Numbered from the stretch's first letter, positions 49,527 to 62,006 are shown. The stretch is DNA of 64,000 nucleotides from Monilinia fructicola (GCA_008692225.1 VICG01000003.1:2349501-2413500); one strand, 5' to 3'. The notes: a model not told the origin generated them from the letters alone. Numbers and translations: made by a program.

Positions 49527-51440
49527 AGCGGATTATCTACCATCAACCCTATACTTATATTTGACTGACTGATAAATTTGATATATTATATTCTAGTCGT
49601 TCCATATCTCAACACTTACCCGGGCCCCTGCATGACAAACTATGATTCAAGAATGAATCTGTTTGTCTATTCTTTGAAAGTGATACAAATGTATTTGAAC
49701 GGAAAAGCACATGCCCTTGATCAAAAGAAAAGTTTGCAAACAAGTGAAAATGAAGGCCACTTGTCCCATAAGTAAATATCAAATTAATCTAAATTCAAAT
49801 GAATAAGAAAAAGGGAAGTCTTTATAGTATTTGGTTTTTTATATTATTGTCTGCCGAGAAAATAACAGAACCTTATGCGTATAAGTTATAATGGATATAG
49901 TTATAAATTGTTATTCTAAAAGTAGCTTACAAAATCTAAACAAAGATTTCTAATGAATAAATGATTAAGGTAAAGCTAAACCAACTATAAGATAAATATA
50001 AGAAACTTTCTATTGAATAGCAAAATAAATACATCTGCTGCTTGATAAGTTAATTTGCGTTATACTTTACAGTATCAAACGTAATGAATATTTGGAAATT
50101 ATATAAAAAAACCACATCAGTTTAACAAAGGGAAGTGTCTTCGAGCTACAAGCTGTTCTAGCTATTGTCTATCTTTGAGCTATAGAACCTCTGATCGAGT
50201 ATTGTATTGCTATACAACAACTTTGACCCTCGATGAGCATATACTGATAATGTTAGAAAGAGAAAAACGGGCTTGTTTAAACAGTTTGGCGATCATAATA
50301 CTTTGTATTATTCTCTACTGTTCAGTAAGGTTATAGTAGAAGGCATTTGACACTTCAAGTGTAGACTAATTATCTTGCAAGATCGTACTTCTTTTGACTC
50401 AAGACCTTCAATACGAAGTCAAGCCAATCGTAAGATTGTTAACGAAGTAGAAAGGCATGAAATCTAATGCTGAGCAAAACACAGTATATCTTCATGAAAC
50501 ATGTCTTATTAACCGAGCAAAGCATGATATTGAATATTGAATACTTTCGACCTAATACTACTAGGCCATAGAATTTCATTCACATTTATCGAATTCCACG
50601 AGACATGTAACAAAAATCAAAGGTCTTTTCAAGGTTGTTGAAATCACGCGTTTCACGTGAGGGGCACGCTAGTATACTAGGTTGTGCGCTAGTCATATAC
50701 GCACTCTTATACAGCTCCATATTCCATAGTGGTTAGATATCCAACATTACAATGTACACCTCATCCACTTCGGGCAAAAACGATGATTAAGATGATTGCC
50801 AATGGAAGACAGAACTTGAGATTCGTGGCCCAACTAGTGTTCTAAACTAAGGATGTTGATTAGGCACTTGGAGTTGTGTACTTTTCATGATCACTGATTA
50901 TTAGTGATCGACTCTATCTGTCTGTGCTGGCGAAAACTATTACATTGATAGATTTCGAAGTGTGTTTTTCTTGCTTGCCCAGACTTCAAAGATCACCCCG
51001 AACACGGAGTACATGCAATTAGGAAGTTTTTCATTCGCTATGTTCATCTTTCCAGATTGAAATCGAGGGCCTGAAGTCAATATAAGAATTCTTGAGAGTC
51101 ATGTGACCTAACGGCGTTTCCACCCTCTAAGCGTCATAGAACCAATAGATACGGGGACGTCTTAGACTTGAAATATTCTCCACACCTGACATCACTAGAT
51201 TTAGGAATCAAAAGCAGGATGGATGATGGGAATTGACATCGACGATTTCTTCCTATTCTCAAATTGCATGTTCTGCTTCTTTTTTGAGATTTCAAGGATC
51301 TTGACGTGAATTCCAAGATATAACATTCTACTCTGAAAATCTCCTTTTGCCTTTCTCCAAGTGAAATACATCATACATCCTCAAATCTTCCTCCCTCATA
51401 TATCATTTCTTTTTTCCCCTAAGGAGACAACTGTTCGAAA
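49527..51440. other. Intergenic, no supported gene
   Basis: AT-rich from about 49780 to 50120, without repeats I can identify. ACGGAGTA is at 51004-51011. The last 150 bp are pyrimidine-rich and are the likely leader of the dehydrogenase gene. Confidence 0.5.
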
Positions 51441-52572
51441 ATGTCTCGAAATGCATTATTACGTATTAATAACTGTCGAAAACCCCTCTCGCTAATGACG
51501 TCAACCACACCTCGTCGAAGCATCGCTAGAATTCCATACCGGAGCATTTCCTCCATAACTCCATCTCAAAAGCACATGAAGTCCATCTTCAATCCTCAAT
51601 TCCAACAATCTTCAACCGACTTTTCAACTTCTACAACCAAAATGTCTGATACAAACAAAAACTTTCTTTTGAGCGAAGTGTTCAATGTCAAGGGCAAGGT
51701 AATTCTCTTCTTTGATATAGAATAACCAATAAACTTACATCAACCAGGTTGCCCTTGTGACCGGTGGCGGATCAGGTATCGGCTTGATGGCAACCCAAGC
51801 TCTTGCCGTGAACGGAGCTAAAGTATACATCGTGGGACGGACCAAAGAAAAGCTCGAAAGCGTCGTCAAACACCACGGTCAAAACATTGAGGGAGAAATC
51901 ATACCCATAGTTGCCGACGTTACCCGTAAGGACGAAATCGCCCGTCTAGTAAAAGAGATTGAATCCAAAGAGAAATGTCTCTGCATCTTAATCAACAATG
52001 CCGGAATCTCAGGAGCAACTCAACAAACCGAAGCCAAGACTGCAGAGGAGATGAAGAAGAATCTCTTTGATGATGAGAGCTCTACATTTGATGATTGGTG
52101 CAACACTTACCGCACCAATGTTCCTCAATTGTTCTTTATGACGACGGCTTTCCTTCCTTTACTTCAAAAAGCTTCAGATCACCAATACGGCTATTCTGGA
52201 ACTGTGATTAACATATCGTCCATTTCTGGAATAGTCCAATCATCACAGCATCATTTTGGATACAATTCCAGCAAAGCTGCAGCTATCCATTTGACCAAGA
52301 TGTTATCCTCAGAAGTGGCGAGTAATGGATTGAAGATTAGAATTAATAGCATTGCACCGGGTGTATTCCCTAGTGAAATGACGACTGGGGGAGAAAGTGG
52401 AGAGGATCAGAAGAGTCATATCGAGAAGGAGAAGTATGAGAAGGTTCCGGCAAAGAGACCGGGCAAAGATGAAGATATGGCGGGTGCGATATTGTTTGCG
52501 GCTACCAATCAGTACTTGAATGGTCAGACGGTGGCGGTCGATGGTGGTTATATTTTGCAGGCTGGTGCTTAA
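51441..52572 (+). CDS. Short-chain dehydrogenase/reductase with N-terminal extension
   Basis: Exons 51441-51698 and 51748-52572, with a 49-nt phase-0 intron whose splicing restores [17 protein letters not shown]. The protein is 360 aa. The NAD(P)-binding TGGGSGIG is near residues 90-97, NNAG follows at about 168, and the catalytic YNSSK lies in the HHFGYNSSKAA segment. This is a classical SDR, similar in layout to RhlG-like 3-oxoacyl reductases. Residues 1-67 are Arg/Ser-rich with few acidic residues, like a mitochondrial presequence. M68 (MSDTNKN) is where most SDRs of this type would start. Substrate is unknown. Confidence 0.9.
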
Positions 52573-53435
52573 TGAATCTATGATGTGTATGATAAAAAAG
52601 TATAATGATGATGGAATGATAGGGTACCGGTACCCGGAAGGGAAATGAAGAAACAACTTTACCTCCTCAATATGTTCCATCATGTTGAGTGATACCGGAA
52701 ATATGACAATGGTTTGGATACTCATAGCCCTTCCAATGTATGTGGGATGAATAGAATCGCGGTTTCCAATGTCTTCTCAAGAAGCTCTACTGTTATAGAA
52801 ATTGAAGGGGTTTTTGGAAAGTATTGATAAAGATACCAGATATACCCCCAAAACCCCATAAGACCTATTGCTTACATGTAATTTACTTATACCAAGAATT
52901 GATAAAGCCTCCAAGAATAGTATGTATAGCTACACGTCTGATTTTTTTATTGCGTGTCATATCAATTCTTCGATACATTGTTATCCGAACACAAATCCAG
53001 CATTGCAAAGCTTATTCCACACTAGCATGATTTTATTTATAATCCAAAAAGACTAGTCGAGGACGGAGATTTTAAGAAGACTAGATCTTGATTGACTGAT
53101 TCGATTAGGTGTCATGAAATGATGTTTGTTTCACCTAGTGCGTGATGTTTGCCTTTTGAACGTCAAGGATCTAAAAATATTTAAATAGCATTTGGTATAG
53201 AGTCAATTAGACGCATTAATCGTGTTCCTGGGAGAATGGCGTTACTTTGGTACTATTGTGGTGACATGTAGCCTCTTGTTTAGCTGGTGCTAAGTAGTTG
53301 TTTGAACATGTTTTGATAAAGATACGGCCTTGCCCAACTTTTGACGTACTATTAATATCTTCCTTTTCCCTTCCTAACTCCAACTCATCTCTAAGTTTCC
53401 TCACACGCAAGCCCAAACTTAGCATCGAAGTAGCC
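52573..53435. other. Intergenic, no supported gene
   Basis: 3' flank of the dehydrogenase gene and upstream region of the next gene. Nothing is recognised. Confidence 0.5.
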
Positions 53436-54186
53436 ATGCAATACTATACGTTCATCATAAAGGCACTTACCATCAACCTTCCGCTTAAGGGTCACTGGCA
53501 AGATGAAGATGCTGATTTCGAAACTATACCCGAGATCTTACCAGAATCGGATCTTCCTTTTACGCCCAAGACCCCACCAGAATTGGATACCCTTTTCATT
53601 TGGCCAGGACGACGTATGATGGCCATTTCTTCAGGCAAAAACATCGAACTCAGGGGCAAAAAGCGGTGGTTTTCAACTCGTGAACGGCTATCCTTCAATT
53701 ATGTTGCTCCAGGATTAGTCAACGAGCTCTCGGGAAAATATTCATGGAAATATAACAGAACGAGTGGGATCTATATACTCACGAAGAAAACGTGGTCCGC
53801 CGAGCCAACTGTTCGCTATGTTGAATCCTGATATGCTTTTTCCCAGCAGGGAACCTAGCAAAATTTGCATCATTAACATGCGTACTCCCTTTTCGTCATT
53901 AGGTCATGCTACTATGCGGACTGCGGATCAGAAGTGGACGATTGCCTCGGAAGAGTTGCATAAATTTATCTTGTTATCAAGCCTGGAGATTCTCCGTTGT
54001 GAAGAGGATAAGATTTCGAAATATGAGGAGAGTATCAGGGCGGATGAGAAAAGGGCCAAGGGAGGTGTGCGGACGAAAGCTCAGATGGACGGCAGATACC
54101 AGTTCCATTCTTGGAAACAGTATTGGGCCAAGCTCAATGCAATTTCCAAGCTGAAGGCTAAATTGAAGGATATATTTAGGTTGTAA
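53436..54186 (+). CDS. Uncharacterised protein (apparent 1-nt frameshift)
   Basis: ATG at 53436 (MQYYTFIIKAL) reads to VRYVES, then meets a stop. Removing one C from the CC at about 53828-53829 continues as DMLFPSREPSKICIINMRTP to the stop at 54184-54186, 249 aa in all. A noncanonical 58-nt intron ending CCCAGCAG (5' GTGGTC) is an alternative but has a poor donor. The first half contains LFIWPGRRMMAI and a Trp/Tyr-rich YSWKYNRTSGIYIL. The second half has LGHATMRTADQKW and a Lys/Arg-rich tail. I do not recognise the family. It is probably a lineage-restricted cytosolic protein. Confidence 0.55.
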
Positions 54187-54957
54187 CGTAACAAACAATG
54201 AAGCAAGTAGAGGCTGATGAGAAAGGACAGCTACCCTTTCATGCAGCCTAGAATACGTTCTAGTACTACTAGCACCGTGGCATTGATTGCCATATGAGTA
54301 TGAACAATAGCGATGTATCATGGTGAAGGCGTTTTCATAGAGTGGACGACGATAGTAATGCATTGTGAGCGCCAACTATGGCTAATGTGAAGGTAAATGA
54401 GTAGGGAATGTACTGGTAGTTTCCAGAATCTTATAAAGGAAATTATCAACGCTCCATTACTTAGCCTACTAATATTCTCGCTGCGAAATTCCCAACGAAG
54501 TATGTTCAGTGTCCACAGGGTAACTTTATTTGTTGGCAGATAGAGAAATAGTTGAGGCATGCTGATCCCGATCATTTAAGAGTGGTCGATATACTTTCCC
54601 CTAGCTACATTCCGAGTTGTGCCATTTTGCGTTTTGTATTTATAGCCCTGGAGCTGATTGAACTTCCAAATTTCGAAAGAAAGGGACGGATTGATCAGAA
54701 ACTTGAAGGAGCTCGGGAGAAATACACTCATGATCTCTGTATCTGTAAATTGATGACTTTGTAAGCGCAGCGAGACGCGAAAGTGCAGCGGCCGCTAGCG
54801 TTATTTTAATTTACGACGCGTCTCCCGAGCAACCTGTATCATCATCAATCGTATTCAGGAACCTAGGTAAGATCTTACATTTTCGTCATGACTAAATGCC
54901 AATGACATGAATATTTTATAAGACAAACGGAGAATTTTGGACTTGATTTACTTGACC
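54187..54957. other. Intergenic upstream of ORC4
   Basis: No supported coding sequence. It should contain the ORC4 promoter. Confidence 0.5.
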
Positions 54958-57878
54958 ATGGCACCCTCAGAACCATCAAGTACACGAAAACGCCTTAGAT
55001 CTCGTATCTCAGATGAGGTCGATGAATTATCCCCATTACCTGCAAGGACACAATCATCTGCAGCGAAACGTCGAAAAGTAGATGCTCCTTCCTCTACACT
55101 TGGCGGTATCTCGAATCGATTCAAAAAACTCCTCGGACTGGGTGCCAAGAAGGATGCTGAAGATAGTGCAGACGAATTGAACGAGGATATTTATGATATC
55201 AAAGTCACGGATGATGAAGAGGAGAATACAAAGGCACGAGGGATGCCAAATGCCAAAGTGGTAACAAGAAATGTTAAGGCGGCAAAGCCCATTGCAAAAG
55301 AAGTGGTTCAATCCGCTAAACGTGGTCGTGGGCGACCGCCGAAGTACCACGATGGCCTTAACAAAGCGGAAGTATTATCAAAGCAGGCCCTCCAGGGTGT
55401 AGTTGCGAAGAACAAACAACATCAGGAAATCGAAGCTAGTAATGAAGATTTTGAATCTGCTGAGATGCTTACCAGACCATCCAATGCTCGATCGAAGAGA
55501 TTTTCCGGTCCAAAGAACACTACTTCGGCAGCTCGCGGAAAGACTATTGAGGCACCAGGGTCCAGCACACCAAAACGAGGCAGACCAAAACTTATACTAG
55601 ACGAATTAGCAGATTCTGCGGCCGTTGTTCCAAAAGGTATTTTGACACCTAGCAAGTCTAGGAATCCAACAATAAGGAAGAGTGTGGCATTTGATGAGTC
55701 TGGCAAGGATGGTTTCGAGGGCTTTAAGGACATTCCGGTACGTCAATGGACTCACGATTCCAGTTTTCTTGGCACGAGTGGCATCACTTGTATCATATAT
55801 CATTTTAAAACTCTACGTACTAATCCAAAATAGTCGGAACCGCGCCCGAAGAATTCGCACAGCAAAATCAAAGCCATGCCGTCTAGGACGCCGACAGTCA
55901 ATAATGATTATGATGATGGTGGTGATGATGATGAAGACCCTGTTTGTGAGATTTGTACGAAGCCTGACTCGAAGGCCCCGAACCTGATTTTGTTTTGCGA
56001 CGGATGCCCCCTTGCTGTCCATCAAAGATGTTATAGTATACCAAAAATACCTGATGGGGATTGGTTCTGTAAAAAATGTCAGAAAGCCAGGGTGGCGGCG
56101 GAGGAAGTCAGAGCTAATCAACATGATGCTGTAAATGACTCGGATGACGAAATAGCGTGTGAAGTCTGCAAAGGACTGGAGTCAAAGAAACCGAACGAGA
56201 TTATTCTATGTGAGAATTGTGATTATGCTGTCCACCAAACATGTGGCAATATACCCAAGAAACCTAAGGGCGAATGGCTTTGCAAGAATTGCGTTCCCAA
56301 TCTAAATGGTGATCTGCTAGATGAGGAAACAGATTCGGGTCCCGTGTCAAATGAAATCCCTGGTATTGAGGGATTCGAAACTCACTTGAAAACGATACAA
56401 AGAGTGCTACTGGATCGACTTACTGGACAAAAGCGTTTGAGGATCCACGGACATGAAGATGAGGTGCATAAGGTGCATCAGCTCGTCGAGCAGACAGTTT
56501 TGGCTGGTGAGGGTAACTCTATGTTGATCATCGGTGCAAGAGGTTCTGGAAAGACTACTGTAAGATCCACGTCCAATATTTTCTGTCATCAGGCTAATTC
56601 ATACATAGCTGGTTGAAACCGTGATCTCAGATATCGGAAAGTATCACAGACAGAATTTTCATGTCGTTAGACTCAATGGTTTTGTTCATACAGACGATCG
56701 CCTAGCGCTACGCGAGATCTGGAGACAACTGGGAAAGGAAATGGAAATTGAAGATGAATCTAACGGCAAGGTAAAGGGATCTATCAATCTATCATTATTT
56801 CAATGTTAATATCGTACACAGGTGAGCAATTATGCGGATACATTGGCTTCACTTCTGGCTCTACTATCTCATCCATCAGAGATATCAGAAATTGAGGCGG
56901 ACCATGCTGCTAAATCTGTTGTCTTCATACTGGACGAATTTGATCTCTTCACGACCCACTCTCGACAGACTTTACTTTATAATCTATTTGACATAGCACA
57001 AGCAAGGAAAGCTCCCATTGCTGTACTTGGTCTCACCACTCGTGTAGATGTAGTTGAGAGTCTAGAAAAGAGAGTCAAGAGTCGTTTTAGTCACCGATAC
57101 GTCCACTTGTCATTACCTAGGAGTCTTCCGGCATTCTGGGAAGTATGTAAACGCGGTCTTATGGTTGACGATGATGAGTACATTAGCGAGGGATTCGATA
57201 TCTCTGCACCAGGACAGAGGAAGTTCCTCTCATGCTGGCAGGCAATGATAGAGGTAATTTTCTATTTTCTTGCGCCTACTCGTACACAACTAATACTACC
57301 ACTAGAAATTATACGACAATGACACAAAATTTAAGCATCACATTCAATCACATTTTTACCGGTCCAAATCAGTGCCTGCATTCTTCACTTCATCTATTCT
57401 TGCCATATCAAACCTTACAATGAAGAACTTTCCCTTGAGTGGCCAATCATTCAACCTGGCCAATATGGCAATGTCAGCTCCGGACTCTAAACTTCATATC
57501 CTTCAGGGTCTATCCGAGTTGGAGCTCTCTATGTTAATAGCCGCCGCAAGACTGGATATTATCCTTGACACGGATACTTGCAATTTCGCAATGGCTTACG
57601 ACGAGTATAGCTCATTGATATCAAGACACAAAATACAAACATCGAGCTCCGGGGTTACCGCTTTAGGAGGAAGTGCCAAGGTATGGGGAAGGGATGTCGC
57701 CCTGGGGGCATGGGAGCGACTGGTGGAGTATGATTTGCTTATATCTGCAGCTCTTGGTACGGCACACGTAGGTGGAGCTGCAGGTCGTATGTGGAAAGTT
57801 GATATCGCATTGGAGGAAATACCTGGTAGTGTGGAGGGCTTGACTGGGGTTATGCTGAAATGGTGCAGAGAAATATAA
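54958..57878 (+). CDS. ORC4: Origin recognition complex subunit 4 with AT-hooks and tandem PHD fingers
   Basis: Five exons: 54958-55737, 55834-56559, 56609-56770, 56822-57253 and 57306-57878. All four introns (96, 49, 51 and 52 nt) are phase 0 and GT-AG, and the protein is 890 aa. The start is the ATG at 54958 (MAPSEPSS). The N-terminal region is basic and acidic with two AT-hooks, KRGRGRPPK (121-129) and KRGRPK (206-211). Two PHD fingers follow at about 297-343 and 368-414, both with complete C4HC3 ligands. The AAA+ module has Walker A GARGSGKTT (494-502) and Walker B VVFILDEFD (589-597). A winged-helix C-terminus ends the protein. ORC4 is part of the ATP-dependent complex that marks replication origins. 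AT-hooks are known in fission yeast Orc4. Confidence 0.93.
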
Positions 57879-58573
57879 AAGTTCCGGATTCGTTCATGAC
57901 ACCATATTTGCAATACTGGCATTGAACGATTTATTTGCATGTGGTGAAATGTAACACAAATTGCCCTGCTTGTGAGGGAAAATTTGGTAAGCTGACTGGT
58001 CTGCGGGTGCCGAAATATTTCTATGATCATCAGTCTCCAATTACATGCTCCGTGATAGACAATGTCCAGGGTTTCTTCCAGCATTTACACATTCGACCCC
58101 AAATCCTCGGGTTAGAAACGGGTCTGTCCCCAGACAGTGCGATATCGATATGTCAAGGTCGCATTTCTTTTTTTAGATTCTCCAAATACTCACTTTCGTG
58201 ACCTGCAGATGACTTTCTAGACGGGCGTTGCCGATTACGCAGAGTCTGGTCGGTGAGTTTTGAGTTGACATTTGTGCCACGCCAAACACTTTATCAACGA
58301 ATTAGAATGGCGTGTTTGCTGCATGATCATTATTGAGTCGGATGGTGGCTCAATACAAGATTCCTTTTCCATAGGTTCCAATGAAGCATATGCAGCCAGT
58401 CAGCTTCACTATGAGAGGTCTGAAGCGGTGGAATGAGGCATCTTACCTCTGCCCTAATTTTCCTGACCCTTTCCATTCCCATTTGAACTCGACTTCTTCA
58501 TCCAGAGATTGCTCCCAATTACTCTTCACTATCTTGGAGCATTGACATTTCTACCTCGAAAGGCGCAGCAAGA
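57879..58573. other. Intergenic between ORC4 and the next plus-strand gene
   Basis: No supported coding sequence. The last 150 bp are pyrimidine-rich and are the likely leader of the downstream gene. Confidence 0.5.
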
Positions 58574-61500
58574 ATGGAAAATGACAAGCCGAAAAATTTG
58601 GCGAGGGAACTAGAATTTGTCTTGGTCTATGCTGGGCAGCTTTCTCATGTTCTTCATAGACACCGGCTCACCCTGGAGATTGACTCCATCGTACCAATTG
58701 CCGTTGAGGACCATATAAGTCTTGTCAGCTCTACAATCGGCACGCTCAATGAAGTGCTGAATTTGTTGCGAGACGAAGCTGGGACAAAACAAATTCCACT
58801 CTTCAGCGAAGAGGGGCGCAGATATGTGAATGTTTTGGTCTTAGAATGTTCTGAAATTCTGCAAAAGATTGCTCCTACCACTGCAAAAGCTTGTTTGAAG
58901 AGGCAACGAAAGAAGAAGCAAAAAAATGAGAAGGAAGCCAAGGCAGAGGTCGTTATATCTGTGGTGCCAAAAACAATTAAAGCTTGACGAGGAAAAGTTC
59001 TCTAACGACCTCGAAAAGGCAATATGGTATCGCGTATATGATGATGGCAGATGCTTACATGGAGCGACTCAAAGAGATTCAATTGCATCTTCTCTTGGTT
59101 TACCAAGTTGTCACTGTTGGCTCTCTCTCCAGAGATTTGTGAGATCAATCTATTTCGTTTAAAATTTATTACTGATCAGAATTAGATCTTCTGGAAAATT
59201 CGACATTCAAAAAGTTGTCAGCTACTACGAGCGAATCAATCGTACCGCTGATCTTGTTGGGATATCCCCAGGAAGTCGCCGTCGCCGTTTTCGCCCAAGC
59301 AGTAGCTCAATATACACTCTCAGCGATTCGGACAGCGATAGTGATGGAAGCTCGTTTGTATCGAGGAGAAGGCGAAACTCACGCTCACCCCCACCCCTAC
59401 GTACACGTCCACCTCCGCCCCCACCTGGAGGTAGAGGTCCTCTTCGAGGGTTCCAAGATTCTCCTGCAAGTAATCTCGCGTATCAATCTGACATAGGCTA
59501 TTCTCGTTCGCCAACTTTACCTCCTTCTCCTGGCATAGATATGGCAAGGCCACTCATCCAAACTCCTGTATGTTCCCAGGGAGCTATTGATCTGACTACA
59601 TCAAATGTAAGTAAATTTTCCAATCTTTTTTCCCATCACTATTAGCAGATACGCTCATTGTCTTCAAAGCCGGAAACGAATGTAAACATCTAAGCAATTC
59701 CTCTTTTTATCATACACAAGTATTCCTCTCAACATCCACAGCAAATGAGCTTCCACGAGCAGTCATCAAACGGGTGCTAACATAATCAAGGCCAATCCTC
59801 CTTCATACGACAGTCACAGAGGCCTCAATATAGCAATGTTGCAACAAACATCTCCATTTCAAAATATCCAAACTTGTCCACAAAGCTTTCCAAATGAGAA
59901 AGGACAAGATAGCAAGGAAAATTCCACAAATAAGCTCGAGGAATTGCATGTAGTGAAGCAACCCGTGGAGTGAGTGCGAGAAAGGACTAGATATACTTTC
60001 ATTGTCCCATACTGATACCAACAGGTCCCGAGGACCAGAAGGACAGCTCTTTAGCTCTCCTCACAATCGTCTTAGCTTCAAGATCAAAAGCCTGTTTAGA
60101 AGCAAGGATTCTCTTGCTGCCGAGATGAAAGAAGTATTGGAAAACACTTCAAGCGTACTCGAAGCCTTTCTTATTCAAGGTACTGACATTAGGCCAATTC
60201 CTCACTCGGCTTTGCACAGTCTAGAAATTACTCACATGCGTACAATTCTGAGTCAATTGAATGATAATAGTTGGTTTAAGACTTTCAGCAACCTGACAAG
60301 GACCGAACACAACATCCTCGACAATGCTATTTATCCTACCGGACCTAATAAGAACTTGCGTCGAGAGATAGTCGCACTTAAAGTTCTGCAGGAGAATAAA
60401 AACAATGCATGGATGCGCCTTCTTGCTGGCAAACTTCACGCTCCTGCTCTACCCCAACATTACAATCAACGATTGATATTAGCCATTCTCCGAGAGCCTT
60501 TGGTTGATGGAGAGCGAAAACTATGGGTTGCCCATGGAACTATCCCAATTCCAGAACTGGGAAGAGTATGCCGGCCTCCGCCTCCATCTCAAATAGAGGC
60601 CAGAGAGCCTTCAGCACACCCTCCCCAGCCCCCCGCAATGCTTCCTAATATCAGATCGCCTCCACCAACAGCAACTCCTAACTCCTTGATTGGGCCTCGA
60701 CTCATTAGTCTAGATGACTCACGTTCTCCCGCACGTAAGTATCCTGCAATTCGAAACATGATAGATTGCTGACATCTATAGCCAACGTAGCCGGGTGTGT
60801 TAACCCCACAACTCAAGGAACATATCTGCCCCCTGTTCCTCAACCTAGAAGCCCTCCTCCATCCTTTGGACAAGCCTCTAATACCAGTGATCGTACTATC
60901 TGGACAGATGCCGAGGCATCTGTCGCTCTCACAACCTACAACGAATATACTCTTCGGATTGCCGATCTGCAACCCAACCAATGTCGCACTTGGTCAAGTA
61001 TAATCCTCACTCAAGAATCCAATCCCCTACCTGAAATACTCGCGCGAGTAAACTCGTTCATTAGCCGTGGAAACACCATCATCGACGCCAAGCTCCGTCT
61101 CACAGATCAACAATCTATCCACATGACCCGACTCCTGGAAGAGATTCAAGGCAAGGAGCGAGATCACAGATTCGAATGGTGCTGGGCAGAAGTAAGTCTC
61201 TACGACAGCATAGGACAAATCGCGATTTGTAGCCCAGGCGATTCAGCGCGAACTGCAACGACCATGCATTTGATCGCCAAACGAAGTTTGAAGCGAGAAT
61301 ACAAAGCTGCAGATGTCTACCATAACTTGCTGATGCGAGGACCGGCATTATCGATGCGTCCTCCCAGCTTTCAAGGTCCCCTTCCTCTCCGACCTGGTCC
61401 GCCCCCACCTTTACGCGGTCCGCCGCCCCCACCAACTCGCGCACCACCTTTTGCCCCCACGCCAGGTTTTCTTGAGCGTAGTAGACCTCGACCAAGAGGT

Positions 61501-61782
61501 AATTGGAGGACCAGGTGTGCGAGCATGAGTGATCTTGATAGTTTGAGTAGCTTTGGAAGTGATAGCGATTCCAGTTATGGAAGTAGAAAAGAAAAGGCGA
61601 GGAGACGACGTCGAAACAATGAACGTGCAAGACGTCGTTGTTATGATAATGAAAGTTCAGATGATAGCGATGAGGAGGAGGATGTCATTAAAATACCGGT
61701 GGTTTTGAAGAGGGGTGATGACGTGGTTAAGAAGCTCTTGGATCTTTGGACACCTGATGGAAGCGAGTGTAAAAGGGGTTGA
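58574..61782 (+). CDS. Large uncharacterised fungal protein, proline/arginine/serine-rich (two apparent 1-nt frameshifts)
   Basis: Proposed exons: 58574-59138, 59186-59606, 59791-59969, 60025-60734 and 60782-61782. After removing one A near 58980-58982 and one G near 59047-59048 the model is a whole 957 codons. The N-terminus is helical (ARELEFVLVYAGQLSHVLHR). The repaired part reads KLDEEKFSNDLEKAIWYRV, then YMERLKEIQLHLLLVYQVVT, a helix pair I believe recurs in uncharacterised Pezizomycotina proteins. Then come an RRRR/SDSDSDSD low-complexity segment, a folded helical region (about residues 400-560), a proline-rich stretch with PPPPLRGPPPPP, and a basic-acidic tail. The 59607-59790 intron is long and may hide a small exon. 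Function is unknown. It converges with SEC5, 224 bp away. Confidence 0.65.
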
Positions 61783-62006
61783 TTGAGGGTCGGTAATTTG
61801 TATTGTGACTTGAGTAAAAGTTCAACAAGTGTGCGGCCTGTTTATGTAGCTATGATTTTACGGCCTATTGAAGTTAAGAATTCTTATGATGTTCAACATA
61901 CATACGCTTGCGCTCTATATAAATTTTGAGGAATTCAACAGAATGCCACGAAGAAATCTTTTTGAAAAGGTCAAAATATATTCTGGTATCTTGCCTAAAT
62001 GGCATT

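Noticed and set aside
57935..58201. 88-codon open frame between ORC4 and the next gene
   Set aside because: It starts inside the ORC4 3' flank, contains a CPAC pair but no recognisable domain, and has no second exon or conservation signal.
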